Below, piece after piece: positions 16,174 to 25,666 of a stretch of 64,000 bases of DNA. Source of the stretch: Streptomyces erythrochromogenes (GTDB taxonomy: Bacteria > Actinomycetota > Actinomycetes > Streptomycetales > Streptomycetaceae); NCBI RefSeq assembly GCF_036170895.1, contig NZ_CP108037.1, positions 1 to 64,000 on the forward strand. The letters run 5' to 3'. Every line of letters starts with the position of its first letter. Positions within the stretch are counted from its first letter, which is position 1. Below the pieces are notes generated by a model. The model ran no database searches, was not told the DNA's origin, and worked only from the letters and a program-made list of their open reading frames with translations. A program made the translations under genes and the position numbers.

Positions 16174-17058
16174 ATGGATCACGACGTCGCCGCCCTGGTC
16201 GAGCAGTGGCTGGCCGGCCCGAACTCTGAGGCAAACGGCTACTTCGGCTACCAAGCCCTCGAGCACTACCGGCCCGCCGTCCTGCACTGGCTCACCGTCG
16301 GCTGCGGCACCGACGGCCGCCCGGACCCCGACCTGTACCTCCAGCCCACCCCCATGGCCCTGCAGAACTGGGCCATCGGCTACGCCACTGCAGCACGCTC
16401 CCGCGACGCCGCCTGCGGAGCCGTCCGCTCCTTCTACCGCTGGGCCCAGACCCCCGCGAACGCCGGCGGGCCCGGCCTCGTGCCGCCCGGCACCGCGAAG
16501 GCGCTGCAGTTCCAGCGCGGCGGGAACTTCGCCGCCGGCCTGCCCGGCCGCGAACTCCTCACCCCCGACCAGTGCCGCTGGCTCGCCCAGGCCGCCGACC
16601 GCTACACCGGCACCCGCCGCGAAGGACCCCACCGCGCCCGCGCCCTGATCTACCTCTGCCTCAACCACTACCTCTGGGGCCGGCACCACGACGATGACAT
16701 CCTGCGCCCCGGCCAGATCACCGCCATGCGCCTCAACGGCCGCCACCAGGAACAGCACCGCACCACCTGGGACGTCCCCCAGAAGAACGCCGCCTCCGAC
16801 GCCACCCGCCTCCAGCCCGTCCACCACGACGCCGTACGCGCCATCGACGAATACCTCCCCCACCGCGCCACCACCCGCGACGACACCGGCCACCTCTTCA
16901 CCACCGTCAACGGCCGCCCCCTCGAACCCCAAAGCCTCATCCGGATCCTCCGCACCGTCGCCGCCACCCACCCCGACCTCGAAGAGATCGCCCCCAAGCT
17001 GTCCGCGGACGCCGTCACCCACTCGCCACCCCCACAAGAGCCAGCTGCCGACACCTGA
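16174..17058 (+). CDS. Tyrosine-recombinase-like protein lacking the catalytic end
   Basis: A 294-aa protein. The N-terminal half resembles the SAM-like DNA-binding domain of tyrosine recombinases (FYRWAQTPANAG) and the middle resembles the core domain (GHLFTTVNGRPLEPQSLIRI). It stops before any HxxR...Y motif, so it should not be able to cut DNA as it stands. A palindromic TTACAGGTAA element ends 7 bp before the ATG and may be an operator. A 75-bp piece of a close relative lies at about 20610-20683. Confidence 0.6.
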   Translation: MDHDVAALVEQWLAGPNSEANGYFGYQALEHYRPAVLHWLTVGCGTDGRPDPDLYLQPTPMALQNWAIGYATAARSRDAACGAVRSFYRWAQTPANAGGPGLVPPGTAKALQFQRGGNFAAGLPGRELLTPDQCRWLAQAADRYTGTRREGPHRARALIYLCLNHYLWGRHHDDDILRPGQITAMRLNGRHQEQHRTTWDVPQKNAASDATRLQPVHHDAVRAIDEYLPHRATTRDDTGHLFTTVNGRPLEPQSLIRILRTVAATHPDLEEIAPKLSADAVTHSPPPQEPAADT

Positions 17059-17205
17059 ACAACCGCTTCAACAGGCCAGGTCACGCACCCGTCCACAGCA
17101 GTTACAGGGTCAGCACCACTGCGCCGGTCGTTGTGGGTCAGACTCTCCTTCCTCGCGAAAGGGACATGTACCGTGGCGGCCAGTACTACCGTCACAAGCG
17201 GCCCC

Positions 17206-17718
17206 ATGCGGGCCGTGAACGTGAGTGGCCATCAGGGGGTAAGCGAAGTGTTGGCGGAGGCGATGACGGCATTGGCCGCAGCGGCGGGGGCTGGTGTGGT
17301 GCAGGCTGCGACTACGGACGCGTGGACTGTGCTCCGCGTGCGGATCGCACAATGGTTCGGGCGAGGCGACGGCCGGCGGGAACAGGTGCAGCTGGAGCGG
17401 CTTGACCGCACCGCCGCCGAACTGACCGCGAGCGGCGGGACCGAGCGGGAACGCGAACTCCATGAAAGGGAGTGGCGGACCCGATTCGAGGATCTACTGG
17501 AAGGCCTGGACGATACGGAGCGGGAAGAGGCAGCCGACGAGCTGCGTGCTCTGTTCAAGGAGACCGCGGCTGGCGGCGTATCGGCGGGGGATGGCAGTGT
17601 GGCCGTCGGCGGAAGTATCAGCGTGCAGGCCCGGGACGGGGCGATCGCCGCGGCAGTGCTGAATGGAGGAGCACGCATCGACCACCGCCCTCCAATGCCG
17701 GATCCGTCCCAGGGCTGA
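17206..17718 (+). CDS. Partner protein of the NB-ARC/TPR gene
   Basis: About 170 aa; the start is uncertain (ATG 17206, or the GTGs at 17131 and 17221). An Ala/Gly-rich hydrophobic helix (about residues 15-40) is followed by a charged helical region and a Gly/Val/Ala-rich end (GDGSVAVGGSISVQARDG). Small proteins ending in such Gly/Val stretches often precede NB-ARC/TPR genes in Streptomyces, so it probably works with the 17796 gene. Its end resembles the segment just upstream of that gene's first ATG. Confidence 0.55.
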   Translation: MRAVNVSGHQGVSEVLAEAMTALAAAAGAGVVQAATTDAWTVLRVRIAQWFGRGDGRREQVQLERLDRTAAELTASGGTERERELHEREWRTRFEDLLEGLDDTEREEAADELRALFKETAAGGVSAGDGSVAVGGSISVQARDGAIAAAVLNGGARIDHRPPMPDPSQG

Positions 17719-17795
17719 ACGGACCGGCATTCCCAAGCCCCCCACAGTGCGCACCGTCGGGCGACAACATTCACGTTCAGGCTGATCGCGGAGGC

Positions 17796-20204
17796 ATGGC
17801 GGTAGGCCACGCCAACCACGTCACCTATCACGCCGCCCCCCGCAGTGCCGTCTCCTGGCCACACCAGGTCGGTGTGATGCCCCGGCAAGCCAGTGCGTTC
17901 CAGGACCGCGCCGAGGCACGGTGGCTGCGGCACGCTAAGGCGGGCGCAGGCATGAACGCGCAGGTTCTGGCCGGTATGGGCGGGGTCGGCAAGACCCAGC
18001 TGGCCGCCAATCACGCCCGCCATGCATGGGGGGACGGGGAGATCGACCTCCTCGTCTGGGTCACAGCGGCGACTCGCCAGGCCGTCATCGATGCTTACGC
18101 CCAGGCTGCCGCGGACATCCTGCACGCGGACCCGACCGATCCAGAGCGGGCCGCGCAGGCGTTCCTGGCTTGGCTGGAGCCCAAGCCCACTCCGCAAGCG
18201 ACGCCCCGCTGGCTGATCGTCTTGGATGACGTCGCTGACCCCGGGGACCTTCGCGGCTTGTGGCCACCCACCCACGCACTCGGCCGAACTCTACTGACCA
18301 CCCGCCGCCGCGACGCCGCTCTGACCGCTCACGCCCAGTCGGTCCCGGTAGGCCTGTTCACCCAAGGCGAGGCCACCGCATACCTTCAGCAAGCTCTGGC
18401 CGGCCATAGGCGGCGCGACAACAACTCGGTTCTCGAGGCGCTCGCCGCTGACCTCGGGCACCTCCCGCTCGCCTTGTCTCAGGCCGCCGCATACCTCATC
18501 GACACCCACCTGGACGTAGCCAGCTACCGCATCCATCTGGCCGACCGCGCAAGGCAGCTAGCCGACTTGCTTCCGGAGCCTGGGACCCTGCCCGACGACC
18601 AACCAACAAGCGCGGCCGCCGCCTGGTCCCTGTCATTGGACCGAGCGAACCAGCTGCGCCCCGTCGGCCTGGCCCGCCCCATGCTTCAGCTCGCCGCGAT
18701 GCTCGATCCCAACGGCATCCCCCAGGCGGCTCTGACCAGCGAACCGGCCCTCAGCCACCTGGCAGCCAACCGGACCCCCCAGCACGATCGCGGGTCTACC
18801 CCGACGCCCCCCGCAATCACCGCAGAGTCGGCGATCGGCGCCCTACGGATCCTGCACCGTCTGAGCCTGATCGACCACACCCCCGATGAACCTCACCAAG
18901 CAGTACGCATCCATCAGCTCATCCAACGGGCCACCCGTGACGCTCTCGACCCCGATCACCAGAGCCGCCTCGCGCGCACCGCGGCCGACGCACTGACCGC
19001 AGCCTGGCCCGAGGTCGAACGCGACACCGAACTCGCCAGCGCCCTACGCGCCAACACCACGGCCATGATTGCGTGCTCCGAAGACGGCCTGTACCGCCCC
19101 GATGTTCACGTGGTGCTGTACCGCCTTGGCCTGAGCTTCGCAGAAGCTGGCCAGGTAACATCCGCCCGTCAACACTTCCAGCAACTCACCACTACCACTA
19201 CCCACTACTTGGGTTCGGACCACATCAATACCCTGACAGCCAGGTCCAACCTCGCCCACTGGCGGGGGGAGGCTGGAGACCCCACCGGGGCGGCAGCCGA
19301 GTTTGCCGCCGTGCTGAAGGACCGCCTGCGCGTACTGGGCCCAAAGCACCCCGACACCCTCACGACCCAAAGCAACCTCGCTATCTGGCAGGCGAGGACG
19401 GGGGATCTCGCCGGGGCCGTAGCAGCCTGCACCGCCATGCTGGAAACGTCACTGCGGGTGCTGGGCCCGGACCACCCCCACAACCTCACCACCCGAAACA
19501 ACCTCGCGAACTGGCGAGGGGAGGCTGGGGATCCCGCCGGAGCCGCGGCCGACTGTGCCGCCGTGCTGAAGGACCGCCTGCGCGTACTGGGTCCAGAGCA
19601 CCCCGACACCCTCCTCACACGAGCGAACCTCGCCTGCTGGCTGGGGGAAGCGGGAGATCCAGCCGGGGCCGCAGCCGCGTGCACCGCCGTGCTGAAGGAC
19701 TTCGTGCGGGTGCTCGGCCCGGACCATCCCCGTACTCTTGCCACCCGAAACAACCTCGCGAACTGGCGAGGGGAGGCTGGGGATCCTGCCGGAGCCGCGG
19801 CCGACTGTGCCGCCGTGCTGGAGGACCGCCTCCGCGTACTTGGCCCGGACCACCCCGATATTTTCATGAGCCGAGCCGGCCTCGTCTACTGGCTGTGGAA
19901 GGCGGGGAATCCCGCCGGAACCGCAGCCGCGTGCGCCGCCGCGCTGGACGACCACCTGCGGGTGCTGGGCTCAGAGACCCCGCATGCCAACACCGCCCGA
20001 AAGACCCTCGCTATCCAGCAGGGACAGACTCGGGACCTCGCCTGGGCCGGACCCGAGTTCGCCACCTTGGTGAGGGACTTCCTGGCCCTCGCGCTAGCCA
20101 AGGCCACCCCGACGCCCACACCTCCCGAAACAACCTTGCCCATGGCCAGAGCCAGGGATGAGGTTCGAAATACGGCTGGCGATCACCCGCAGAGGGGGGC
20201 ATAA
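17796..20204 (+). CDS. NB-ARC NTPase with TPR repeats (STAND protein)
   Basis: An 802-aa protein. NB-ARC domain: P-loop GMGGVGKT (60-67), Walker B LIVLDD (141-146), LLTTRRRD, and GHLPLAL. From about residue 425 there are tetratricopeptide-type repeats of 42 residues with the pattern RVLGPxHPxTLxxRxNLAxW. Such proteins assemble on sensing a trigger; in bacteria many are regulators or antiphage sensors. No effector domain is visible, so output may go through the partner at 17206. ATG 17796 is the first in-frame start after the upstream stop, but homologous-looking sequence precedes it. Confidence 0.8.
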   Translation: MAVGHANHVTYHAAPRSAVSWPHQVGVMPRQASAFQDRAEARWLRHAKAGAGMNAQVLAGMGGVGKTQLAANHARHAWGDGEIDLLVWVTAATRQAVIDAYAQAAADILHADPTDPERAAQAFLAWLEPKPTPQATPRWLIVLDDVADPGDLRGLWPPTHALGRTLLTTRRRDAALTAHAQSVPVGLFTQGEATAYLQQALAGHRRRDNNSVLEALAADLGHLPLALSQAAAYLIDTHLDVASYRIHLADRARQLADLLPEPGTLPDDQPTSAAAAWSLSLDRANQLRPVGLARPMLQLAAMLDPNGIPQAALTSEPALSHLAANRTPQHDRGSTPTPPAITAESAIGALRILHRLSLIDHTPDEPHQAVRIHQLIQRATRDALDPDHQSRLARTAADALTAAWPEVERDTELASALRANTTAMIACSEDGLYRPDVHVVLYRLGLSFAEAGQVTSARQHFQQLTTTTTHYLGSDHINTLTARSNLAHWRGEAGDPTGAAAEFAAVLKDRLRVLGPKHPDTLTTQSNLAIWQARTGDLAGAVAACTAMLETSLRVLGPDHPHNLTTRNNLANWRGEAGDPAGAAADCAAVLKDRLRVLGPEHPDTLLTRANLACWLGEAGDPAGAAAACTAVLKDFVRVLGPDHPRTLATRNNLANWRGEAGDPAGAAADCAAVLEDRLRVLGPDHPDIFMSRAGLVYWLWKAGNPAGTAAACAAALDDHLRVLGSETPHANTARKTLAIQQGQTRDLAWAGPEFATLVRDFLALALAKATPTPTPPETTLPMARARDEVRNTAGDHPQRGA
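19491..19822 (+). repeat. 252-bp internal duplication in the TPR array
   Basis: The block beginning ACCCGAAACAACCTCGCG at 19491 recurs at 19743, exactly 252 bp (84 codons, two repeat units) later, with only a few differences over about 80 bp. This shows recent unequal recombination within the repeat array, a common way for sensors of this type to change specificity. Confidence 0.7.
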
Positions 20205-20248
20205 CGCCACGTCCTCAGAAGTTGGTCGTCCGTGTGGGAACCCACCCT

Positions 20249-20569
20249 CTACAAGCCGATGCCGTACAGCGGGTTGAGTTCCTCGTCGAAGGCGGCGGCG
20301 CGGTCGTGGTAGCCGACGAAGGCGCGGGATCCGTCGGCCCAGCCGCCGTGGCGGGAGGCTTCCAGGGGGCTCTTCTTGGCGTGGCGGGTGGCCTCGGCGT
20401 AGCCGCGGCCCAGGGAGTGGCCGGTCCAGCGTGGGGCGCCGTCGGGGAGGACGTCGCCGGGGCGGGCGGTGAGGCCGGCGCGGCAGGCGGCGCGGGTGAC
20501 GATGTCGGCGATGCCCTCGGCGGTGAGCCGACCGGTCGGGTCTCCGATGCGGCGGCCGCTGCGGTGCAT
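20249..20569 (-). pseudogene. C-terminal fragment of a tyrosine recombinase
   Basis: This frame encodes the end of a tyrosine recombinase with TGHSLGRG (HxLR box altered to HSLG), GGWADGSRAFVGYHDRA (box with the catalytic Tyr) and a usual acidic tail. No N-terminal half exists upstream: at about 20570 the sequence changes to a plus-strand fragment of a different recombinase-like gene. It is a decayed remnant. Confidence 0.6.
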
Positions 20570-20586
20570 CGGGGGGTGATGCGGCC

Positions 20587-20690
20587 GTGGCGGTCGATGC
20601 GGAGGGACATCACCTCTTCACCACGCTCAACGGCCGCCCCCTCGAATCCCAGAGCCTCATCCGGATCCTGCGCACCGTCGCAGCCCCGGA
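20587..20690 (+). pseudogene. Fragment related to the 16174 recombinase-like gene
   Basis: About 100 bp encode GHHLFTTLNGRPLESQSLI and the following residues, nearly the same as the segment near residue 245-270 of the 16174-17058 protein. DNA identity is high across about 75 bp (20610-20683 against 16893-16967). It lies back to back with the minus-strand fragment, so this spot is a junction of at least two broken recombinase genes. From 20690 to 21268 I see no gene. Confidence 0.6.
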
Positions 20691-21268
20691 CTGTACTGCG
20701 TCTGGTTTGACTGGCTGGAGGGCACCAGCCGCCGCGGAACTGGGTGAAACACGCAGCTGCACCCAGGAACCAGGCCCCGGTGCCGCCCGGCGCGAAGGAC
20801 AGCACCCCCCACGGCCTGACCGCGCCGGGCGGTGCCGGGGGAGCGGGGGTCCGGGGGCCGGCGAAGGCCCCCGGGACCACCGGCCTCAACCACACCCGAT
20901 CCACCGGGCAGAACGCCGCCCGGCGGCCGGCGGCCAGGCCGTCCTGGGCCCCAGGTCTCATCCTTGCGTGTCTCCAATTGACGGTGGCGGCCATCTACGA
21001 GAGTGGCGTCCATCAACCGATCGGTTCATGGACAGAGGCGGCGGAACTGCGACACTCGCGGCCGGAGCCCACTTCCGATGTCCAACACGCGTGTTCAAAA
21101 CAAGGGAGGCCAGCTGGGAGCAAGCGCCGCTACTTCCACATAGTTGAACGCTCAGCGAAATTGGCGGCTGGATTCCTTTGCCATCAGCAGCTATGAGGTG
21201 AAGGATGGGTGTATGGGGACTGGCTCCTGTCCACACGTCCCCCGTGAAAGCGGTTTTCCTCCGAAACT

Positions 21269-21306
21269 GCGAGTCAAGTCCGCATGGACCGAACTCGCGC
21301 TTTTTT
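21269..21306 (+). terminator. Intrinsic terminator or attenuator with T-run
   Basis: GCGAGT (21269-21274) pairs with ACTCGC (21293-21298), with TCC/GGA pairing inside, and is followed by GC and six T residues. A hairpin plus T-run is rare in such GC-rich DNA. It ends only 14 bp before the ATG of the secreted-protein gene, so it either ends upstream transcription or attenuates that gene. Confidence 0.5.
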
Positions 21307-21320
21307 AACAGGGAACCATC

Positions 21321-21980
21321 ATGAAAGCCATTCGGCGCCACCGAATTCCGACTTATATCGGTGCATCATGCTTGGCTGCAGCGCTTTCATTCTCAACGGG
21401 TGCAACCATCGCTACGGCAGCCCCTCACGCCCCAGCGATGGCAGCGCAGGATGATTCCGGCAACGACCAGCCTGGGACCGACACCAGCAGTTCCGACACC
21501 GGCCAGCAGGACAGCAGCCACCCGCAGGGCACCGACACCGGCCAGCAGGACAGCAGCCACCCGCAGGGCACCGACACCAGCAACCAGCAGGGCACCAGCA
21601 AGACCGACCCGCAGCACGACGGCAACGGTCAGACCGACGGCACCGGCCTCCAGAATAGGAGGAGTGCCGAGCGCAAGTCCTCTTATTACAACCCCAATAC
21701 GGGAAAGATCGAATTCCCCAACCTGCCGCAAACGAAACCGCCGAAAGAGAAAGACCTATACGTGTGCGTCGCTGGCGCCAGCTGTCGTGTCATGTCGCAA
21801 CGCGAGTACAACGACATACAAGCGGCGGAGTACCTCCTTTGCGTTGTCAGCAGTAAATCGAAGACTGTCGGAGGGGTACTCCTGTCACTGGCCGTGTGTC
21901 GTGAACTCCCAGTTCCCGGGCATCACACACCGGGCGTTATTGAGATGCCAAACGAGCATGAAGGCGGCGGCGTTACATAA
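21321..21980 (+). CDS. Secreted protein with Gln/Ser/Asp-rich repeats
   Basis: A 219-aa protein with a clear signal peptide (basic start, hydrophobic core, AAP/APA cleavage region near residues 34-41). A low-complexity linker follows, with a 39-bp (13-residue) tandem repeat GTDTGQQDSSHPQ present about twice between 21490 and 21580. A C-terminal domain of about 100 residues has three to four cysteines (VCVAGASC, LLCVV, VCRE). AGGGAA precedes the ATG. The DNA is less GC-rich than its surroundings, suggesting separate origin. Family not recognised. Confidence 0.65.
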   Translation: MKAIRRHRIPTYIGASCLAAALSFSTGATIATAAPHAPAMAAQDDSGNDQPGTDTSSSDTGQQDSSHPQGTDTGQQDSSHPQGTDTSNQQGTSKTDPQHDGNGQTDGTGLQNRRSAERKSSYYNPNTGKIEFPNLPQTKPPKEKDLYVCVAGASCRVMSQREYNDIQAAEYLLCVVSSKSKTVGGVLLSLAVCRELPVPGHHTPGVIEMPNEHEGGGVT

Positions 21981-22036
21981 CCCAGACCAGCACGCTTCCA
22001 TTGGCGTTGCCGCAACGAATGATTGGTGCACGGCTG

Positions 22037-22655
22037 CTACAGCACCCCAAATAGGGCGTTGTCCTCCCACTGGTCCACCACTTCGAGGTAGCCCGCGAGG
22101 ACCTTGGAGTGCGGGGCCCACCCGCCCTGCTTGGCGATGACGATCTGGTCGTGGCCCTTCATCCGCGACGACGTCGCGAGACCGCGGCGGGGCGAGTGTC
22201 CCGTGAAGCGGATCTCGATCCCGGCGCGGCGCGCTGCCCGGCACGGGTGATGACATCGCCCACGGACTCGGGCTGCAGCCCGCCGGCCATGACGGTGTTC
22301 CAGCGGGAGTGCAGGCGGCGCCACGCGGGCCCGTCGGGTCGGTGAGCCACGCGGTCCACGCCCGGACGGGGCAGATGGAGGGCCGTGTCCCGTACGGCAC
22401 CGGCACCAGCCGCGGCGGGACCTTCGACACGCGCAGGTCGGCCTGGATCCCTTCGGCAGTGGCGGCGTAGTCGCGGACGCGGGGTGGCGGCCAGCTCGTG
22501 CTCGCGGCCGGCGACGGCGAAGTGCATGAGGACCAGGGCGCCGGTCGGGGATACCGCGGAGTTGTCGGGGCAGGCGGCGCTGATCGCGATGAGGTGGTCC
22601 ACGAGGAGCGGGGCGGCCTGGCCGCGGCCGCGCTTCTCGGCGCTCTTCTCCATCT
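22037..22655 (-). pseudogene. Frameshifted tyrosine recombinase
   Basis: Three consecutive minus-strand pieces in different frames together spell a tyrosine recombinase. An N-side piece (about 22440-22653) reads ALVLMHFAVAGREHELAAT. A middle piece (about 22331-22430) reads VPYGTRPSICPVRAWTAWL. The C-terminal piece (22037-22250) has FTGHSPRRGLATS and KQGGWAPHSKVLAGYLEV, with His, Arg and Tyr positions retained. At least two frameshifts break it. It belongs to the same broad family as the intact gene at 24596. Confidence 0.65.
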
Positions 22656-22828
22656 CCTTGGCCGATCTCGTCGTCGGCGACGGCCGACAGGGGCCGGCCC
22701 TCGCCGAGCGCGGGGACGACCTTGCCGCCTACCGGCCTGCGGGACGCCCGTGGTCTGCCCGCGGCGCCGGCCTTCAGCTCCCCGGTAAGGAGGCCGCCTC
22801 GCCGTCGGCGACCCGGCTCAGCTTTTGA

Positions 22829-23635
22829 TCATGTGGCGATTGGGCGCGGCTCGAACACGCTGCGGCGACGCCGGTACCGGTCTTCCTCTTCCCACAGCGT
22901 GCGCAGGTTCTCCGGGTCTTCACCGCAAACCTGCGCGAAGCGCCTGGTCAGTTCCCAGGAGGGGAACTTGACCCCGCACAGGACCCGGGACAGGTAGGAG
23001 GCGGACACGGGCACGGAGGCGCCGATCACACGCAAGGGCATCCCCGAGGCCCGCTGAATCCGGGAAAGCGCCGGCGCGAGAGGCCGCGGGCCGCCCGTCG
23101 GGCGCGGTTCCTCCTCCACCAGCTGGGCCTGCATGAAGATCTCCCCCATCGCGTACAGCCGTTCAGTGCGCTGCGACACGGCGAGGTCCACCTGCCGCTT
23201 GGCGCGTTGGGGGTGGAACCGGCGCCGTGCGCTGTCCACTCCCACTCCCAGGGCTTTGCTGATGGCGCGCCAGGAGAAGTGCCGGCTACGCGCCCGGCCG
23301 ACCACCCCTTGGGTGAGGAGGTCGAGTTGCTTCTCGATCCGCGCGGCGGCCTGGATGGCGTCGAGGGGATCCGCCGGGTCGGAGAGGAGGCGCACGAAGT
23401 GGCGCACCTCGTCCTGCATGTCCAAGGCCAGTTCCAGCAAGGCGGTGCTGTTGTCGTCCGACCCCATCCGGTGGGTCTTCTTGCCTCGGGCTCGGTAGGA
23501 CCCCTGGCGGCACGAAGCCGAGCAGTACTTCGCGGGGCGGCCGGGGCCGTTGTAGGTGGCCATGTAGACCCCGCAATGGGGGCAGGTCAGGCCGGTGCCG
23601 ATGTACTCGAGATCGTCGAGGTCATGGTTGGTCAC
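22829..23635 (-). CDS. Zinc-ribbon plus XRE-type HTH regulator
   Basis: A 268-aa protein. The N-terminus has a CPHC pair and a CSASC pair (about residues 18-44), a zinc ribbon. A helical middle region contains one HTH-like segment (WRAISKALGVGVDSARRR). A C-terminal XRE helix-turn-helix reads GASVPVSASYLSRVLCGVK near 205-225. GTG 23635 is chosen because GGGAG lies 7 nt upstream; an upstream TTG at 23689 is open but poorly supported. It is probably a transcription factor of this accessory region. Confidence 0.65.
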   Translation of the reverse strand: MTNHDLDDLEYIGTGLTCPHCGVYMATYNGPGRPAKYCSASCRQGSYRARGKKTHRMGSDDNSTALLELALDMQDEVRHFVRLLSDPADPLDAIQAAARIEKQLDLLTQGVVGRARSRHFSWRAISKALGVGVDSARRRFHPQRAKRQVDLAVSQRTERLYAMGEIFMQAQLVEEEPRPTGGPRPLAPALSRIQRASGMPLRVIGASVPVSASYLSRVLCGVKFPSWELTRRFAQVCGEDPENLRTLWEEEDRYRRRRSVFEPRPIAT

Positions 23636-23784
23636 GAAGAAGCTCCCTGCCACCCGGCAAAACCAGCAGAATTGAGTTTCGTCATCCAAATACGTAACGC
23701 GATGTGTTGGGTACCCGTCGGGAAGAGTGACGAAAAAACGGGAGACCGGGCGTGCCCAAATCGGATACGCCCGGCCGGACTACA

Positions 23785-24084
23785 TCAGCTGAATCCCAGC
23801 GCTGACGGCAGCAGGACCGCAGTCAGCGAAGCAAAAGACGAGGTCAGAGCCGGAATCCACAACTGCGGCGACGACCAGCCCAGCGCGCACGCGCAACCCC
23901 GGATCACGATGATCGGGTCATGCGGATGCGCAACGAAACTGGTCTTCACCGCTGTGAACCGGTTCATCTCCCTGTTGCGCTGGTCACGCTGGCCACCAAT
24001 CTTCCGGAGTAGACCCGTAGGGTTGATGACCTGGGGAAAGCGGCGGAGACGCCGACGAACCCAGGGACGAACGAGGGGCTTCAT
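23785..24084 (-). CDS. Small hypothetical protein
   Basis: A 99-aa protein with a very basic N-terminus (first 40 residues) and two moderately hydrophobic stretches in the second half, so possibly membrane-associated. GAAGGA stands about 8 nt before the ATG. No family recognised. From 24085 to 24595 there is no convincing gene; a 7-bp hairpin CCAGGTG/CACCTGG lies at 24123-24143. Confidence 0.4.
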   Translation of the reverse strand: MKPLVRPWVRRRLRRFPQVINPTGLLRKIGGQRDQRNREMNRFTAVKTSFVAHPHDPIIVIRGCACALGWSSPQLWIPALTSSFASLTAVLLPSALGFS

Positions 24085-24595
24085 CTGATTCCTTCGTTTT
24101 CCAGTAGAGGCGTGGCCCCTCGCCAGGTGCTCGCAACACCTGGAATACCGGGGGGCTCACGCTGAGCGTAGCGCCGCCACCGAGGTCCGATGCGCCCTCT
24201 TTTGCACCCATTTTTCGGGTGCTAATCCGGCTAAATCGCAGCAATTCGCGGATTGCTCGGATGATGTTCGACGCTGGATTCCCTTATTTCGCCACGCGCA
24301 CGCCTGGTCTGTGGTATTTGCTATGCCTACGCTGCTTGAGCCCTGGCGTCAGAAGCTTCCGCCCACGTGGTGCAGGGGACAGTGGACGGCACGCGGGACC
24401 TACTCCGCACGCCCGGCCCGGTCTCGTCCGCAACCAGCTGCCTGCGTCGGGCCCATGTCCGGGCACCGGACTCACGCGGTGGCGGAGTTCCCTCGGCAAG
24501 GGTTGAGCCCGCCAGGCGGTGGTGAAGGGGGGCACCCAGCACACGCCAGCCAGCTCGGGAGACATCGTCCACCGGGCCAGCGTGCAGCAATCGAG

Positions 24596-25666
24596 TCAGG
24601 TCAGGCCAGCGGAGGCGTTGTCGTCCCAGCCGTCGTCGCGCTGCATGTAGCCGAGCATGGAGCGGGAGTGGCGGGCCCAGCCGCCCTGGTCGGCGATGGC
24701 GATGGTGTCCTTGCCCTTCCGGCGGCCGGTGGAGGCGAGTCCGATGCGCAGAGAGTGGCCGGTCCAGGAGATCGGCACGCCGGCCCGGGTGGAGATGCGC
24801 TTGACGGCGCGGGTGACGGAGTCGGGGACCAGGCCGCCGGTGATGTGGCCGTGCTGGTCGATGCCGACGAAGGCGGGGGTGGAGGGGTCGGTCCAGCGCG
24901 TGCCGTGCTCGGCGACCAGGCGCTCGCGGTAGGCGGTGTAGGCGCGGACCGGGCAGATCTCCGGGTCCTGGGCGTAGCCGATCTTGGCGTTGCGGACGGA
25001 GTGCTTGGTCTTGCCGGTGAGCACGGCGACGATGAGGCCGCGCGGGTGCAGGGTGATGTCGCCGCTCTGGAGGCCGGCGGGGTCCTGGGCGCGGGAGGCG
25101 TAGTGGAAGCCGGTGAGGACGAGCGCCTTGTCGCGGTCGCCGGTGAGGGTGTCGGGGCAAGAGCGGGCGACGGCGTACAGCCCGTCAATGTCGGCGCCGA
25201 CGGCCTGGCCGCGGCCGCGCCGCTGGCCGGCCTGCAGGAGTTTGACCTCCAGTCCGGCCAGGGCCTTGCGGGCGGCGGCCTGGTCGTCGCCGCTGACGGC
25301 GGCGCCGCGCTGGCGCAGGCCGATGACGACGGCGGCGAGGTGGGTGTCGGCGGAGTTCGGGGCGTAGCCGGTCCCGTTCTGTCGGCCCTCGCGCAGCATC
25401 CAGGCCACGAAGGCGACCAGCGCGCCGCGGGATCCCTCCCGCTCCGGCAGGCCGGTGGCGGCGCAGAACCGGGTCCACACCCTCCAGCTCTTGGCGTAGG
25501 TGTCAACGGTGTTGTCCGGGGTGATCTCGGCGGCGACCGCGTCGGCCAGGTCCTCGGCCTCGGCCAGGCGGCGGGCGGCATCAACGCCGTGGCGTTCGGC
25601 CCACCGCTCGATGAGGGCCTGTCGTTCGGTCGGGGCGGGAGTCGGGAGCTCGATCTCCGTGGTCAT
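24596..25666 (-). CDS. Intact tyrosine recombinase
   Basis: A 356-aa protein. The N-terminal SAM-like core-binding domain is about residues 10-130, the catalytic domain about 150-356. Catalytic elements visible are ASRAQD (first Arg region), SWTGHSLRIGLAS (HxLR), DQGGW, and RSMLGYMQRDD (nucleophile Tyr). The ATG at 25666 overlaps the TGA of the upstream HEPN/zinc-ribbon gene as ATGA, so the two proteins are made together. Three broken relatives lie within 9 kb. Its target site is unknown. Confidence 0.85.
   Translation of the reverse strand: MTTEIELPTPAPTERQALIERWAERHGVDAARRLAEAEDLADAVAAEITPDNTVDTYAKSWRVWTRFCAATGLPEREGSRGALVAFVAWMLREGRQNGTGYAPNSADTHLAAVVIGLRQRGAAVSGDDQAAARKALAGLEVKLLQAGQRRGRGQAVGADIDGLYAVARSCPDTLTGDRDKALVLTGFHYASRAQDPAGLQSGDITLHPRGLIVAVLTGKTKHSVRNAKIGYAQDPEICPVRAYTAYRERLVAEHGTRWTDPSTPAFVGIDQHGHITGGLVPDSVTRAVKRISTRAGVPISWTGHSLRIGLASTGRRKGKDTIAIADQGGWARHSRSMLGYMQRDDGWDDNASAGLT

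Noticed and set aside
17131..17205. N-terminal extension of the NB-ARC partner from GTG 17131
   Set aside because: The extension has no ribosome site and reads like non-coding leader; the start further downstream is more plausible, although not certain.
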